Assembly: GCA_050633365.1 (NCBI GenBank)
Contig: JBOEGJ010000009.1
Location: forward strand, 1-64,000
Reading direction: 5' to 3'
Length of the DNA: 64,000 nucleotides
Source of the DNA: Pseudomaricurvus sp050633365
GTDB taxonomy: Bacteria; Pseudomonadota; Gammaproteobacteria; Pseudomonadales; Cellvibrionaceae
Shown here: piece by piece, positions 34,709 through 45,100 of the stretch
How positions within the stretch are numbered: the first letter of the stretch is position 1
Layout: every line of letters starts with the position of its first letter
The notes under the pieces: model-generated
Databases searched by the model: none
What the model was told of the DNA's origin: nothing
What the model saw: the letters and a program-made list of their open reading frames with translations, nothing else
Position numbers and translations under genes: made by a program

Positions 34709-35596
34709 ATGAGCAACGATAGAAAAGCAATCCTGTTTGGTTTGGCCGCAGTGGCCTGTTGGTCCACCGTGGCCGCCGCATTTAAATTGTCACTTCAGTA
34801 TTCATCACCGGTGCAACTGGTTTTTTACGCCTGCGTTTCTTCCTTTGTAGTTCTGTCTGTATCAGTGACTTTGCGAAAGGAATGGCAAGATTTTTTTGCG
34901 CTGTCGCCAGCCCATTGGCGGCGTTCTTTTCTTTACGCCATTTTGAATCCCTTTCTCTATTACTGGGTATTGTTTAGCGCCTATGATTTGCTGCCGGCGC
35001 AGCAGGCTCAAGCAATCAATTACAGTTGGGCGTTGACCATGACGCTGCTGGCGGTTCCCTTGTTGGGGCATCGTTTGCATTGGCGTGATGCTATTGCCGC
35101 GTTGATTTGTTATGCCGGGGTGGTTGTGGTGGCGACAAAGGGAGCGCTGTTTTCGGTCCAGCAAATGCCTTTCTTGGGGGTTGCTCTGGCGTTGTTCAGT
35201 ACGGTTTTGTGGGCGCTGTATTGGATTCTGAACACCAAAGATCAGCGTTCGCCGGTGGTGGGGTTGATGTGTAATTTTCTGCTGTCGATACCGATGGTAT
35301 TCACCTTATGTCTTTGGCTTGGGGAGTCACTGGTGGTGCCATGGCAGGGGGTGTTAGGCGCAATCTATATCGGAGCCTTCGAAATGGGTTTGGCGTTTGT
35401 TTTTTGGTTAATGGCGATGAAGTTAACCAGCCGTACCGCAAATATCGCTAATCTGATTTATCTGTCGCCACTGGTTTCATTGGCGCTCATTGCCTGGGTG
35501 CTGGGTGAGGTGATTTTGCCGGCGACGATTGTCGGTTTGGGAATGATTATTGTGGGCTTGTTGATTCAGAAAAAGTCTGGAAGCAAGTCGTTGTGA
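34709..35596 (+). CDS. DMT-superfamily transporter (EamA family)
   Basis: Inner-membrane protein of 295 residues with ten predicted helices in two EamA repeats, as in RhaT/YdcZ-type metabolite exporters. The N-terminal repeat starts AILFGLAAVACWSTVAAAFK and contains QAQAINYSWALTMTLLAVPLLG; the second ends with LGEVILPATIVGLGMIIVG. I start at the ATG at 34709 (MSNDRKAIL); a TTG four codons earlier is less likely. It is a single gene; the neighbours do not indicate the substrate. Confidence 0.88.
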   Translation: MSNDRKAILFGLAAVACWSTVAAAFKLSLQYSSPVQLVFYACVSSFVVLSVSVTLRKEWQDFFALSPAHWRRSFLYAILNPFLYYWVLFSAYDLLPAQQAQAINYSWALTMTLLAVPLLGHRLHWRDAIAALICYAGVVVVATKGALFSVQQMPFLGVALALFSTVLWALYWILNTKDQRSPVVGLMCNFLLSIPMVFTLCLWLGESLVVPWQGVLGAIYIGAFEMGLAFVFWLMAMKLTSRTANIANLIYLSPLVSLALIAWVLGEVILPATIVGLGMIIVGLLIQKKSGSKSL

Positions 35597-35666
35597 TAAG
35601 GCTGCTGCATGCTTTTAGCCGAGAGGCTGAAGGCATGCAGTCTCTTACGTCGGTACTTATCTGTGG

Positions 35667-35987
35667 TTAGTATTGTGATTCTGGCAGGTGAACAGTAAAG
35701 CCTTCCATGTCTTCAGTCACAAATATCTGGCAACTCAAGCGGCTGTTTTCTTTTGGGTCAACTACGGCTTCTAATAAATCTTTTTCTGAGCTGTCGGCGG
35801 CAGGAACCTTTTCAACCCAAGCGTCATCGACGTAGCAGTGGCAGGTGGCACAAGCGCAGGCACCACCGCATTCGGCAAGAATGCTGTCGATCATATTGTC
35901 GACGGCGCCCTGCATAATGCTCTCGCCCACGGCAACGTCCGTTTGGTGGCGGTTGCCGTCGGCTTCGATGTAGTTGATCAGTGGCAT
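35667..35987 (-). CDS. Adrenodoxin/putidaredoxin-type [2Fe-2S] ferredoxin
   Basis: A 106-residue ferredoxin with the Cys pattern of the P450-partner type: CGGACACATC (C-x5-C-x2-C, about 39-48) and a fourth Cys in RLSCQIFV. These proteins hand electrons to cytochromes P450 or oxygenases. The housekeeping isc ferredoxin also has this pattern, but no isc genes are near. I start at the ATG at 35987 (MPLINYIEAD); a longer frame adds a His/Thr-rich stretch unlike the family. No P450 or cognate reductase lies in the window apart from fpr at 25287. Confidence 0.9.
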   Translation of the reverse strand: MPLINYIEADGNRHQTDVAVGESIMQGAVDNMIDSILAECGGACACATCHCYVDDAWVEKVPAADSSEKDLLEAVVDPKENSRLSCQIFVTEDMEGFTVHLPESQY

Positions 35988-36078
35988 AGTGAACCTCGTT
36001 GTAAATGTATGTCGGTGGTCGGTCGTGTGCGCCTTCAATGGCGAACGTTATTATTTCGGCGCGCAGTGTATCTTTTTC

Positions 36079-37110
36079 TTAAAAACTCTGCGATGCAAAA
36101 CGTTGTGTTTCGGGTTGATTGTCAGACGTGCTTTGAAAGCGGCCGCGATAGGCGCGTGGCGTCAGTCCGGTCTTTTTCTGAAACAGTCGACTGAACGAGC
36201 TCAAGTCGTTGTAACCTACTTGCAGCATGATCGACTCGATGGTTCCACCACTGGTTTCCAGTAAGCGTTTAGCGGTGTCGATGCGCAGGTTTTGAAGGTA
36301 GCGATTCGGGGTTACCGACATGACTTGTTTGAAGCGTCGGATCAGGGTTCTTGAACTGACCCCTAGGTGTTCTGCCAGCTTGTCCAGCGCGCCGGGTTCT
36401 TTCATGTGTATTTGCAGCCAGGTTTGTGCGTCGGCTACAAGCGAATCGTTGTGGTTGAGCTGTTGTTGCAGGGTGAGGTAAGGGGTTTGCTCGACGTGAT
36501 TACTGTCTACCAGCATAAGTTTTGAGGTGAGAGAGGCAATTTGCTGGCCCATATATTTTTCGATCAGTCTTAGTGCCATTAGTGAGTCGGTGTTGCCGGC
36601 ACCGCCGGTCACTAAGTTTCCAGACTTGATGATGAGTTGTTCAATGTCCAGCTCGATACTTGGGTAGCGCTTCTGAAACAGCTCCGATAGCCACCAGGTG
36701 GTAGTGGCGGGCTTTCCGTCTAGGAGGCCGGTCTCGGCCAGCAGAAAGGTGGCGGTACAGGATGAAATGATCAGTTTGTCGTTTTCGGCCTGATGTTTAA
36801 GCCAGTTGATCAGCGGTCTCTGCTTGCTGAGAAATTCAGGGAATTCTTGTTTGTTGCTATAGGGCGAGGCCGCCACTAACACCACGTCAGCGGGTTCGGC
36901 GTCTTGGAAGGCACAATCGACTGCAATTCGTACTTGGGTCGCGGTGCGAATCGGTCGTCCATCTCTTGAAACCAGCTGCCAGCGGAACAGAGTGTCGGCG
37001 GTGTCGTATCGCTTTTTCCACTGCAGGTTTGCGATATCGAGCATGTCCAGAATGTTCGAAAAACTCGAGAGGCGGCAGCCGTCGTGGACGGCAATAGCAA
37101 TACTGGGCAT
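36079..37110 (-). CDS. GlxA-type AraC-family regulator (DJ-1/PfpI domain plus HTH)
   Basis: A 343-residue two-domain regulator. The N-terminal DJ-1/PfpI-like (class I amidotransferase-like) domain has the nucleophile-elbow-like SSCTATFLLAETGLLDG, and the C-terminal AraC-type DNA-binding domain (about 220-325) has LGVSSRTLIRRFKQVMSVTPNRYLQ and VGYNDLSSFSRLFQKKTGLTP. GlxA-type proteins commonly activate adjacent catabolic genes. The neighbours are the 2Fe-2S ferredoxin (same strand, downstream) and, beyond a gap, a class II aldolase. The inducer is unknown. Confidence 0.9.
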   Translation of the reverse strand: MPSIAIAVHDGCRLSSFSNILDMLDIANLQWKKRYDTADTLFRWQLVSRDGRPIRTATQVRIAVDCAFQDAEPADVVLVAASPYSNKQEFPEFLSKQRPLINWLKHQAENDKLIISSCTATFLLAETGLLDGKPATTTWWLSELFQKRYPSIELDIEQLIIKSGNLVTGGAGNTDSLMALRLIEKYMGQQIASLTSKLMLVDSNHVEQTPYLTLQQQLNHNDSLVADAQTWLQIHMKEPGALDKLAEHLGVSSRTLIRRFKQVMSVTPNRYLQNLRIDTAKRLLETSGGTIESIMLQVGYNDLSSFSRLFQKKTGLTPRAYRGRFQSTSDNQPETQRFASQSF

Positions 37111-37319
37111 GGTAATCCTATGGGTCAGTCGGTAATTACCCTAATACAGGGATCGCGGATTTTAGCCCGAAGCCAACGAGAAAATATAGGTCGAATATGG
37201 CCGGCATGGCAAAAAGAGCGTTAAATCGGTGAAAGCTGACACAGATGTACGGCCGCGGGAGGGCCATAGAAGGGCTGGTTGAGGCGAATGTCGGCGGCAG
37301 TGTGAGCGTAGAAGGGAGT

Positions 37320-37354
37320 GAGCTCCGCCGAAAAGGTTTATTTCGACGGAGCTC
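37320..37354. other. Strong hairpin just past the class II aldolase stop
   Basis: GAGCTCCG and CGGAGCTC pair perfectly, extended by CGAAA/TTTCG after one mismatch, around a seven-base loop. No T tract follows on either strand, so it may be a terminator of a weak kind or an mRNA 3' end stabiliser. Confidence 0.55.
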
Positions 37355-37367
37355 AAAATACGTGAAA

Positions 37368-38162
37368 TTACTCGAACATTTCCGGTTGTTCAGCGGTAAT
37401 AACGTTCAATAGAGGCTGAAAGCTGAACCAGCCTGCCAGCTCACTACCCACTGTTTCGTGCGTTTGTTTGGCGCTTTCAGGGCTGATGAGTCGCGGAGTA
37501 CCGGCGGCCTCGGCCATCAACTGGGCTTGGCAGCTACGCTCCATAGTGATGAACCACCAAGCGGCAGATTCGACGCTCTCACCCACAGTGACCAAACCGT
37601 GATTTTGCAGGATCGCGGCCTTGTTGTCGCCGAGGGCGTTAGCGATGCGTTCGCCTTCGCTCATATCTAACACTACCCCGGTAAAGTCTTCGAAAACACC
37701 GTGATCCTCATAGAAAGCACAGGCATCTTGAGTGATAGGGTCTAGCGGGCGACCTAGGCTAGACCAGCTTTTTCCGTAGACTGAGTGGGCGTGCGCAGCA
37801 GCAGTGACATCTGGGCGGGTCTTGTGTATGTGCGAGTGAATAGTGAAGGCGGCGCCGTTAAGCAGGCCATTGCCTTCAACGACTTCGCCGGCGTGGTTGA
37901 CCAACAGTAAATCTGACATCTTCATTTGCTTGAAGGATACACCCATTGGGTTGACCCAAAAGTGATCGAGACGCTCTGGGTCGCGAACGGTAATGTGTCC
38001 GGCGACACCTTCATCAAAGCCAAACTTCCCGAACAGGCGGAAGGCTGCGGTCAGCATACGTTTGCGGTGTTCGCGCTGCGCTGCTGGAGTTTCGCCTTCG
38101 CCCATGGTGGGGATGCCGGTACCTTCTTGGTTCATTACGATGTCGTTGGTCGCTTCGCTCAT
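37368..38162 (-). CDS. Class II aldolase/adducin family protein
   Basis: A 264-residue protein of the class II aldolase fold. The zinc-binding HAHSVYG (around 119-125) with a later His in ILQNHGLVTVG matches the metal triad, and GHITVRDPE and FWVNPMGVSF are typical of the adducin-like catabolic subgroup. Members are zinc-dependent aldolases or decarboxylases. It has a disordered N-terminus of about 30 residues. Separated from the GlxA-type gene by 257 bases, so a direct partnership is uncertain. Confidence 0.87.
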   Translation of the reverse strand: MSEATNDIVMNQEGTGIPTMGEGETPAAQREHRKRMLTAAFRLFGKFGFDEGVAGHITVRDPERLDHFWVNPMGVSFKQMKMSDLLLVNHAGEVVEGNGLLNGAAFTIHSHIHKTRPDVTAAAHAHSVYGKSWSSLGRPLDPITQDACAFYEDHGVFEDFTGVVLDMSEGERIANALGDNKAAILQNHGLVTVGESVESAAWWFITMERSCQAQLMAEAAGTPRLISPESAKQTHETVGSELAGWFSFQPLLNVITAEQPEMFE

Positions 38163-38439
38163 GTTGTGCTCCTAAATAACGTGTCAGTACTTTTATTGTT
38201 CAGGCTTGTGTCACTCGTGGTCTCTTACGGGCACTGATTGCTCGGTGCTTCATGAAAGAGGTTGAGGCTAGTGTAGACCTTGGGGGCGAGATCAACCGTA
38301 ACCTAGGTGACAAAGCCGGCCACTTAGCCGCACATTGGTGTTAAAATCCCGCGCTTTCCCATGCGGGTAACATTATTGTCTTGGTTCTGCGGTCGCTCGC
38401 AGTCAATCATAGATACATGTGTTGTGTTGAGAGGTTTTA

Positions 38440-38721
38440 ATGTCAGAGATAAAAGCCGGTGTTTATCGCCACTATAAGGGACTTAATTATCAGGTGTTCA
38501 GTGTCGCTCGGCACAGTGAAACCGAGGAGTGGCTGGTGTCTTATCGCTGCCTCTATGGCGACTACAGCTGGTGGGTGAGGCCGTTGGAGATGTTCAAGGA
38601 GTCGGTCGAGGTTGACGCTGTTGAGCTTCCCCGGTTTGAATATGTGGGCGGCTTTGACGCCCGTGAGTACACCGATGCACCGGCGTTGAGTGCTTTGCTT
38701 GGCGAGGTTACGGCCCCGTGA
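38440..38721 (+). CDS. DUF1653 family protein
   Basis: A 93-residue protein matching DUF1653: AGVYRHYKGLNYQVFSVARH (6-25), RCLYGDYSWWVRPLEMF and RFEYVG. The family is small, soluble and of unknown role. Its stop overlaps the GTG start of the rlmA-like gene (GTGA at 38718-38721), which indicates translational coupling. The ATG has a GAGG ribosome site. Confidence 0.88.
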   Translation: MSEIKAGVYRHYKGLNYQVFSVARHSETEEWLVSYRCLYGDYSWWVRPLEMFKESVEVDAVELPRFEYVGGFDAREYTDAPALSALLGEVTAP

Positions 38722-39605
38722 TTTGGGCTTGCCCTATTTGTCGACAACCTTTGCAGGCTAGCTCTGGAGGTGTGAGTTGCAGCGCGAATCACCAGTTTGA
38801 TCGCGCTAAGCAGGGTTACTTGCCGTTGCTGCCGGCTCATCATCGTCGCTCGGCGACTCCTGGAGATGACCGAGCAATGCTTGAGGGGCGCAGGGAGTTC
38901 TTACAAGCGGGTTTTTATGCGCCCTTGGCGGATTTACTGGCAGAACAGCTGTGTGGTGTTGGCGAATCTCGCGAATCAGTCACTCTGCTAGACAGCGGTT
39001 GCGGCGAGGGATATTACTTGGGTCGTATCATGGCGCGGGCGCGAGATCTTGTTGTCAGACTTAAACCGTTTGGCTTTGATATCTCTAAGGATGCCGCGAA
39101 GCTGTCTGCTAGAGCCTTGTCTGCCGATGGGGTTTCTGCTGCCCAGAGTCGAGGCGCTAATAGTGCTGATAATAGTGTCGATACGGCCTCTATCGCGGTG
39201 GCCTCTAGCTTTCAGCTTCCGGTGCTCGACGAAAGCGTAGATGTGGTCTTGAGAATATTCTCTCCGGGCGATATGGACGAAGTTGCGAGAGTGCTTCGCG
39301 CCGATGGGGAGTTTTGGCGGGTTGTGCCGGGGCCGAAGCATTTGTATCAGCTTAAGCAGGCGCTTTATGACGAGGTAACGCTGCATGAAATTCCCGCCAG
39401 CCCTGAAGGCTTTGAGACGTTTGAGTCAACACCTTTGGTGTTCCCGGTTGAGCTGACTAACTCCCAGGCGATTGAGCAGCTCTTACAGATGACGCCGTTT
39501 GTGTGGAGAGGCTCGGAGCAAGGAAAGGCAGTTTTGCGGGAGAGTTCGGCGTTAACTGTGACTGCTGATTTTGTTCTCCAGCGCTATCGAAAAGTTGCGG
39601 TATGA
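38718..39605 (+). CDS. rlmA: 23S rRNA (guanine-N1)-methyltransferase, RlmA-like
   Basis: SAM-dependent enzyme methylating G745 of 23S rRNA in the E. coli homologue. The N-terminal zinc knuckle is visible as Cys5, Cys8, Cys21 and His25, followed by RAKQGYLPLLPAHHRRS, SAM motif I LDSGCGEGYYLG and the end block LLQMTPFVWRG. GTG start, overlapping the DUF1653 stop. At 295 residues it is longer than E. coli RlmA (269); the extra residues form a Ser/Ala-rich insert at about 130-160 in the SAM domain, which is unusual but not disruptive. Confidence 0.92.
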   Translation: MIWACPICRQPLQASSGGVSCSANHQFDRAKQGYLPLLPAHHRRSATPGDDRAMLEGRREFLQAGFYAPLADLLAEQLCGVGESRESVTLLDSGCGEGYYLGRIMARARDLVVRLKPFGFDISKDAAKLSARALSADGVSAAQSRGANSADNSVDTASIAVASSFQLPVLDESVDVVLRIFSPGDMDEVARVLRADGEFWRVVPGPKHLYQLKQALYDEVTLHEIPASPEGFETFESTPLVFPVELTNSQAIEQLLQMTPFVWRGSEQGKAVLRESSALTVTADFVLQRYRKVAV

Positions 39606-39657
39606 AGACCCGTGAGACTGGTGGTGTTTCGCACAGAGCGTCATTTGGTGGCCTGAG

Positions 39658-40176
39658 GTGGCAAATTTGAAAGACGAACTTTCAGACGAGTATTGGATGG
39701 CTAGGGCGCTAGCCTTGGCTGAGCGAGCTGAAGCGCTGGGTGAAGTTCCTGTGGGCGCCTTGGTGGTTCTCGATGGTGAGGTGATTGGCGAAGGTTGGAA
39801 TCAGCCTATTAGCGGTTGCGATCCCACAGCTCATGCCGAGATTATGGCTTTGCGGGCAGCAGCCAAGCATCAAAGTAACTACCGACTGCCTAAAGCCGAT
39901 TTATACGTGACCCTCGAGCCTTGTACTATGTGCGCTGGCGCCATTGTTCATAGTCGTGTGGCAAGAGTGGTATTTGCCGCGTCGGAGCCTAAGGCGGGCG
40001 CTGTGGTGAGTAACGGCAATGTGTTTGATCGCGACGAAATGAATCATCAGGTCGAGTATCTGGCAGGGGTGTGTGAGCCAGCAGCAGTTGAGATGATTCA
40101 GGCTTTTTTTAAGCGTCGCCGCAAAGAAGCCAAGGCGGCAAAGCAGGCCCGAAAGCGTGCGTCCGAGGATCAATAG
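39658..40176 (+). CDS. tadA: tRNA-specific adenosine deaminase
   Basis: Zinc deaminase that converts A34 of tRNA-Arg(ACG) to inosine. The zinc and proton-shuttle motif is TAHAEIMALR, and the PCxxC is in EPCTMCAGAI. At 172 residues with a basic C-terminal tail (FKRRRKEAKAAKQARKRAS) it is of usual size. The GTG start lies after a GAGG-like site; no ATG fits the frame. tadA beside mltF and purL is a conserved arrangement in gammaproteobacteria. Confidence 0.95.
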   Translation: MANLKDELSDEYWMARALALAERAEALGEVPVGALVVLDGEVIGEGWNQPISGCDPTAHAEIMALRAAAKHQSNYRLPKADLYVTLEPCTMCAGAIVHSRVARVVFAASEPKAGAVVSNGNVFDRDEMNHQVEYLAGVCEPAAVEMIQAFFKRRRKEAKAAKQARKRASEDQ

Positions 40177-40214
40177 ATCATGCTGGTCGAGTGTTTGGGC
40201 TGGGCTGAGTCAGG

Positions 40215-41681
40215 CTAAAGTAGCGAGGTGCCGTCGGTCAGGCTGTTCTCGTACTTAACGGGAGTTAGGCCGTCGTCTGAGACTGCAGCCAGTCGGCGTT
40301 GTTGTACTTGCTGGTGTAGGGCAATGGTGTTGTAAAAACTGCGAATGCTCTGTACGTATTTAACCGCTTCCCAGCCGCGCGCGTAGCCGTGTTTTGTCGT
40401 TCGGTAGTACTTGCGTTTAGTTAGCAGAGGGAGATGCGTTCTCACGTCGGTCCACTTGTTGGGATCGCCGCCCATGCGCTCAGTCAATACTCGGGCGTCT
40501 TCCATGTGTCCAAAGCCGATATTGTAGGCCGCTAGCGACAACCAAGTCCGATCAGCGCCTTGGATATCTTCAGGGATACGATTGAAGATCTTCTTAAAGT
40601 ACTTGGCTCCACCGTAGATACTCTGAATAGGGTCGAGGCGATCCTCTACACCTACCTCTTTGGCGGTGGCTTTGGTGAGCATCATCAATCCACGAACACC
40701 AGTGTAGGAGCGGGCGCGAGAGTTCCAGTGGGACTCTTGATAGCTCATGGCGGCGAGCAGCTGCCAGTCGAGATCAAACATGGCGCCAGCAATCTCAAGG
40801 TATTCTTGCCAGCGCGGTAGGCGCTGTTGAACGCGCCGTGCAAAGGTAAAGGCGCTGCCGGCATCCATCCCGTCCACGTGTCCGTAAAAGCGTTCTTCCA
40901 TTTCCGCTAGCATGCCCGTGGCTTCGGCGTCGGCAATAAAGGCATCCGCAAGTTCGTATAGACTGTCGTCGGCACCTTTCGGGAAGACCCAGGCGACTGC
41001 TTGCGGGGTTTCGGAAACGGTGAAGGCGCGTCTTGCGCGAGGGTAAAGGCTGCGATTCATATCGTAGGCGTTTGAATCTACAACCGCATAATCGATGGTG
41101 CCGTTGTGAACCATCTCCATCAAGTCCGACATTTCAATGTCCGACTGCTCGTGCCAGCGCAATTGCGGCACTTGCTGTTGTAGTTGCGCTAGTCGTTCGG
41201 CGTGAGCACTGTTGGAGATCACTAGGGTCGATTTGCCTAAGAGGTCTTCCGGTTTAAACGGGCGTTTGGTGCCGGCGCGATAAAGTACTTCTTGAGTCAC
41301 TTCCATGTAAGGGCGGGTGAAACGCACTTTTTGTTGGCGTTGCGCCGATACTGTGAGGCCTGCTGCCGCCATTTGCCCTGCGCTTGAGCCAACACGCTGG
41401 AACATATTGCCGAAATTTTCTTCTTCCGTGATGGTGAGGCCGACCCCTAGGTGATCGGCAAAAGCTTTGGCTAAGGTGTAGTCGTAGCCGTCGAGCCCGA
41501 GTCGGCCTTCATAATAGGTGGTGGGGCCGTTGCGAGAGATGATTCTTAGCTCGCCGGCTGCCAACACTTGTTCGAGGGCGGTAGGGGTGTGGCTGGCGCT
41601 TAGTATAAACGGCAGACACAGCAACAAAGCGGCGAGGCTAAGGCGCGATCTGAGATAAAGGCTCTTCTTGCGGTGCTGCAT
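40215..41681 (-). CDS. mltF: Membrane-bound lytic murein transglycosylase F
   Basis: Cleaves the glycan strands of peptidoglycan. Signal peptide or anchor at about 5-28 (LSLAALLLCLPFILSAS), an SBP_bac_3-like regulatory domain (about 38-270; GLDGYDYTLAKAFADHLGV), then the SLT catalytic domain with the Glu in MSYQESHWNSRA and GVRGLMMLT. I start at the ATG at 41681 (MQHRKKSLYL, 488 residues), with GGGAGA six bases upstream; a longer frame runs to 41759 without a better site. Divergent from purL, as in E. coli. Confidence 0.93.
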   Translation of the reverse strand: MQHRKKSLYLRSRLSLAALLLCLPFILSASHTPTALEQVLAAGELRIISRNGPTTYYEGRLGLDGYDYTLAKAFADHLGVGLTITEEENFGNMFQRVGSSAGQMAAAGLTVSAQRQQKVRFTRPYMEVTQEVLYRAGTKRPFKPEDLLGKSTLVISNSAHAERLAQLQQQVPQLRWHEQSDIEMSDLMEMVHNGTIDYAVVDSNAYDMNRSLYPRARRAFTVSETPQAVAWVFPKGADDSLYELADAFIADAEATGMLAEMEERFYGHVDGMDAGSAFTFARRVQQRLPRWQEYLEIAGAMFDLDWQLLAAMSYQESHWNSRARSYTGVRGLMMLTKATAKEVGVEDRLDPIQSIYGGAKYFKKIFNRIPEDIQGADRTWLSLAAYNIGFGHMEDARVLTERMGGDPNKWTDVRTHLPLLTKRKYYRTTKHGYARGWEAVKYVQSIRSFYNTIALHQQVQQRRLAAVSDDGLTPVKYENSLTDGTSLL

Positions 41682-42180
41682 TGGAGTCTCCCGTTTATTG
41701 GCCATCGTCGAGTGACTGTCGAGGATAAGATCCTCAGAAGCCTGCAATCTCGAAATCAAATGGCTGCTTAGTACAAAATTTGCGCGATTCTATAGGTTTC
41801 TTACGTGATCGACTAGCTTGTTTTTCAAATTTAAGTGTAGTAGCTGCTAGATGTTTTTGGCGACATTTTGGCAAAGTTTACTCAAAATTTACCTTTTGGT
41901 GGCCCTGTGGGCGCGGTGTTAGCGGGTTGTCGCCTTGGAGTCAGTGAGGGCTTGTTAGTGGCGTAGATGGTCGATTCGGTGATTGCTTGGGCGTGGGTGC
42001 TTTTTGAATGGCGTTAATGCTATTGAGTTGTCATAAGATGCTGCTATCAATGGGGATATCCAGTACAATGTCGGCCTTTTTTCGAGGCGGCTATTACCCG
42101 CGGGGTGCGATTCCCGGGTTAGTCCTAGCCTTGTAAGCCAAACGTCTTTCAATATCACCAAAACCAAGAGGTTTTATTCG
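41682..42180. other. Divergent promoter region mltF / purL
   Basis: About 500 bases with no convincing gene. A TACAAT at 42064-42069 is a plausible -10 for purL, followed by GTCGGCC and a GC-rich stretch; no strong -35. I see no recognisable PurR box. Confidence 0.45.
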
Positions 42181-45100
42181 ATGATGCTGACCCTTCGCGG
42201 CGCTCCGGCACTTTCTGATTTCCGTTCTGAAAAGCTTCTCCAGACTTTAAAGCAGGTCGATTCGACTGTGAAAGGCGTTTACGCCGAGTATGTTCATTTT
42301 GCCGAGGTCGAGTCGCCATTGACCGATGGCGAACATAGCGTACTTGAGCAATTGCTGACCTACGGGCCGAGCGCCAAGGCTCAAGCAAAAAGCGGACAGT
42401 TGTATGTTGTGGTGCCGCGACTGGGGACCATATCCCCTTGGTCATCAAAGGCAACCGATATTGCGCATAATGCGGGTTTAGGCAAGGTGCTGAGGGTTGA
42501 GCGTGGCGTTGCTTATTACGTCGAAGGCGGAAACAAGAGCAGCGATCTTGTGGCCGAACTTCATGACCGTATGGTTGAGATGGTGTTGAGTGATTTTGAC
42601 CAGGCCGAACAGCTGTTTGTTCACGAGCAACCTCGCCCACAGACCAGTATCGATATTTTGGGTGGCGGCCGAGAGGCTCTAGCGAAGGCGAATGTTGAGC
42701 TGGGGATGGCTCTCGCCGAAGACGAGATTGATTATCTGGTCGACAGCTTTATAGAGTTGGGTCGAAACCCAGTTGACGTTGAATTGATGATGTTTGCTCA
42801 GGCAAACTCAGAGCATTGTCGCCACAAAATTTTTAACGCCTCCTGGACGATCGACGGCGAAGACATGCCTAACTCTCTGTTTGGCATGATCAAAAACACC
42901 TATGAAAAGGGCGGCGAGAATGTTCTGTCGGCCTACGCCGATAATGCGTCGGTGATTAAAGGCAGTCACGCAGGACGTTTCTATCCCGATCCAGAAACAA
43001 AAACCTACGGTTACCATCAAGAAGATATTCATATCTTGATGAAGGTCGAAACCCACAATCATCCAACCGCTATTGCGCCTTTCTCCGGTGCTGGCACCGG
43101 TTCGGGTGGTGAAATCCGTGATGAAGGGGCAGTGGGTCGCGGCTCAAAGCCAAAAGTTGGTCTGACAGGTTTTACTGTATCGAATCTGCAGGTCCCTGAC
43201 TATGTTCAGCCGTGGGAGCAGGATTACGGTAAGCCCAATCGCATTGTAACGGCCTTGGATATTATGCTTGAAGGCCCCATTGGCGGCGCTGCCTTTAACA
43301 ACGAGTTTGGTCGTCCAAATATTTGTGGTTATTTCAGAACGTTCGAAGAGAACTTTGATGGTGAGCGTCGAGGCTATCACAAGCCTATTATGTTGGCGGG
43401 TGGCTACGGGAACATTAAAGCTGAGCATGTCGATCAAGATGAATTTGAACCCGGCGCTAAATTGGTTGCGCTGGGCGGCCCGGCAATGTTGATTGGTTTG
43501 GGTGGGGGAGCTGCCTCATCTATGGCATCGGGCACCTCGTCAGAGGATCTTGATTTTGCTTCGGTACAACGACAAAACCCCGAAATCGAGCGTCGCTGTC
43601 AAGAAGTTATCGATCAGTGCTGGCAGCTCGGCACCAGTAATCCAATTGCTTTTATCCATGACGTGGGTGCCGGCGGTTTTTCCAATGCCTTTCCTGAACT
43701 GGCTAAAGATGGCGGTTGTGGTGCGAACTTCGAGTTGCGCAAAATCAATAATGACGAGCCGGGCATGAGCCCGCTTGAAATATGGTGTAACGAAGCGCAA
43801 GAGCGTTATGTGATGGCAGTTATGCCAGAAGACTTAGCCCGCTTTGAGTCCATTTGTCAGCGCGAGCGCTGCCCTTACGCCGTGGTGGGTGATGCCACTG
43901 CCGAAGATCACATTGTTTTGAATGACACGCATTTTGATACTAAGCCTGTCGATTTACCTATGTCAGTATTGTTTGGCAAGCCGCCCAAAATGCATCGCAC
44001 CGGCGAAACTCGTCAGTACACAACGCAAACATTTAGCACTGAAGGCTTGAACGTTTACGAAGCCGCCGAGCGAGTGATGGCACACCCGACCGTGGCCAGT
44101 AAAAGCTTTTTGATCACCATTGGTGATCGCTCAATTACTGGGCAGGTGGTTCGCGATCAATTTGTTGGACCTTGGCAGGTGCCTGTTGCCGATTGTGCGG
44201 TAACTACTCAAGCCTACGACACCTATGCCGGTGAAGCGATGAGTATGGGTGAGCGCACGCCGACGGCATTGCTTGACGGTCCAGCCTCTGGTCGCATGGC
44301 GATTGGCGAGTCGATCACCAATATTGCCGCCGCAAAAATTGATTCTCTGTCCGATGTTAAGCTGTCCGCGAATTGGATGTGCGCCTCCGGTCATCCCGGT
44401 GAAGATGAAAAACTCTACCGCACGGTAGAGGCTATTGGTGTCGATTTGTGTCCTGAGCTGGGCATTACTATTCCAGTTGGAAAAGATTCCATGTCCATGC
44501 GCACCGCATGGAATGAAGAGGGCGAAGATAAGGCGGTAACTGCGCCTTTGTCTTTGGTGATCACAGCGTTTGCGCCGGTAACAGATGTTCGCAAAACTGT
44601 AACGCCTCAGCTTCGCACAGAGCACTCTGGTAGTGAGTTGTTGTATATCGATTTAGGTAACGGTAAAAATCGTTTGGGCGCCTCGATCTTGGCGCAGGTT
44701 TACAATCAAATTGGCGATGAGCCTGCCGATCTCGATCAAGCGTCACAGCTGAAAGGCTTTTTTAATGGGATGCAAGAGAGTCTTGCAGCTGGAGATGTTC
44801 TGGCCTATCACGATCGCGGGGATGGCGGTTTGTTCGCGACTGTTGCCGAGATGGCGTTTGCAGGTCATTGCGGCGTTGATATTAATATCGATGGGTTGGG
44901 CGATGATCCATTAGCCGTCTTGTTTAGTGAAGAGCTTGGTGGTGTTGTACAGGTCGCCAAGAAAAACGTTAATAAAGTTATTAAGCGCTTTGAAAAAGCA
45001 GGTGTGTCTATCGCCAAGTTGGGTTGGCTAAATAGTCACGATAGCATTCGTGTCGAATTTGATGGCGAGGTTATCTACGACGAAAGCCGTGCAGAGTTGC

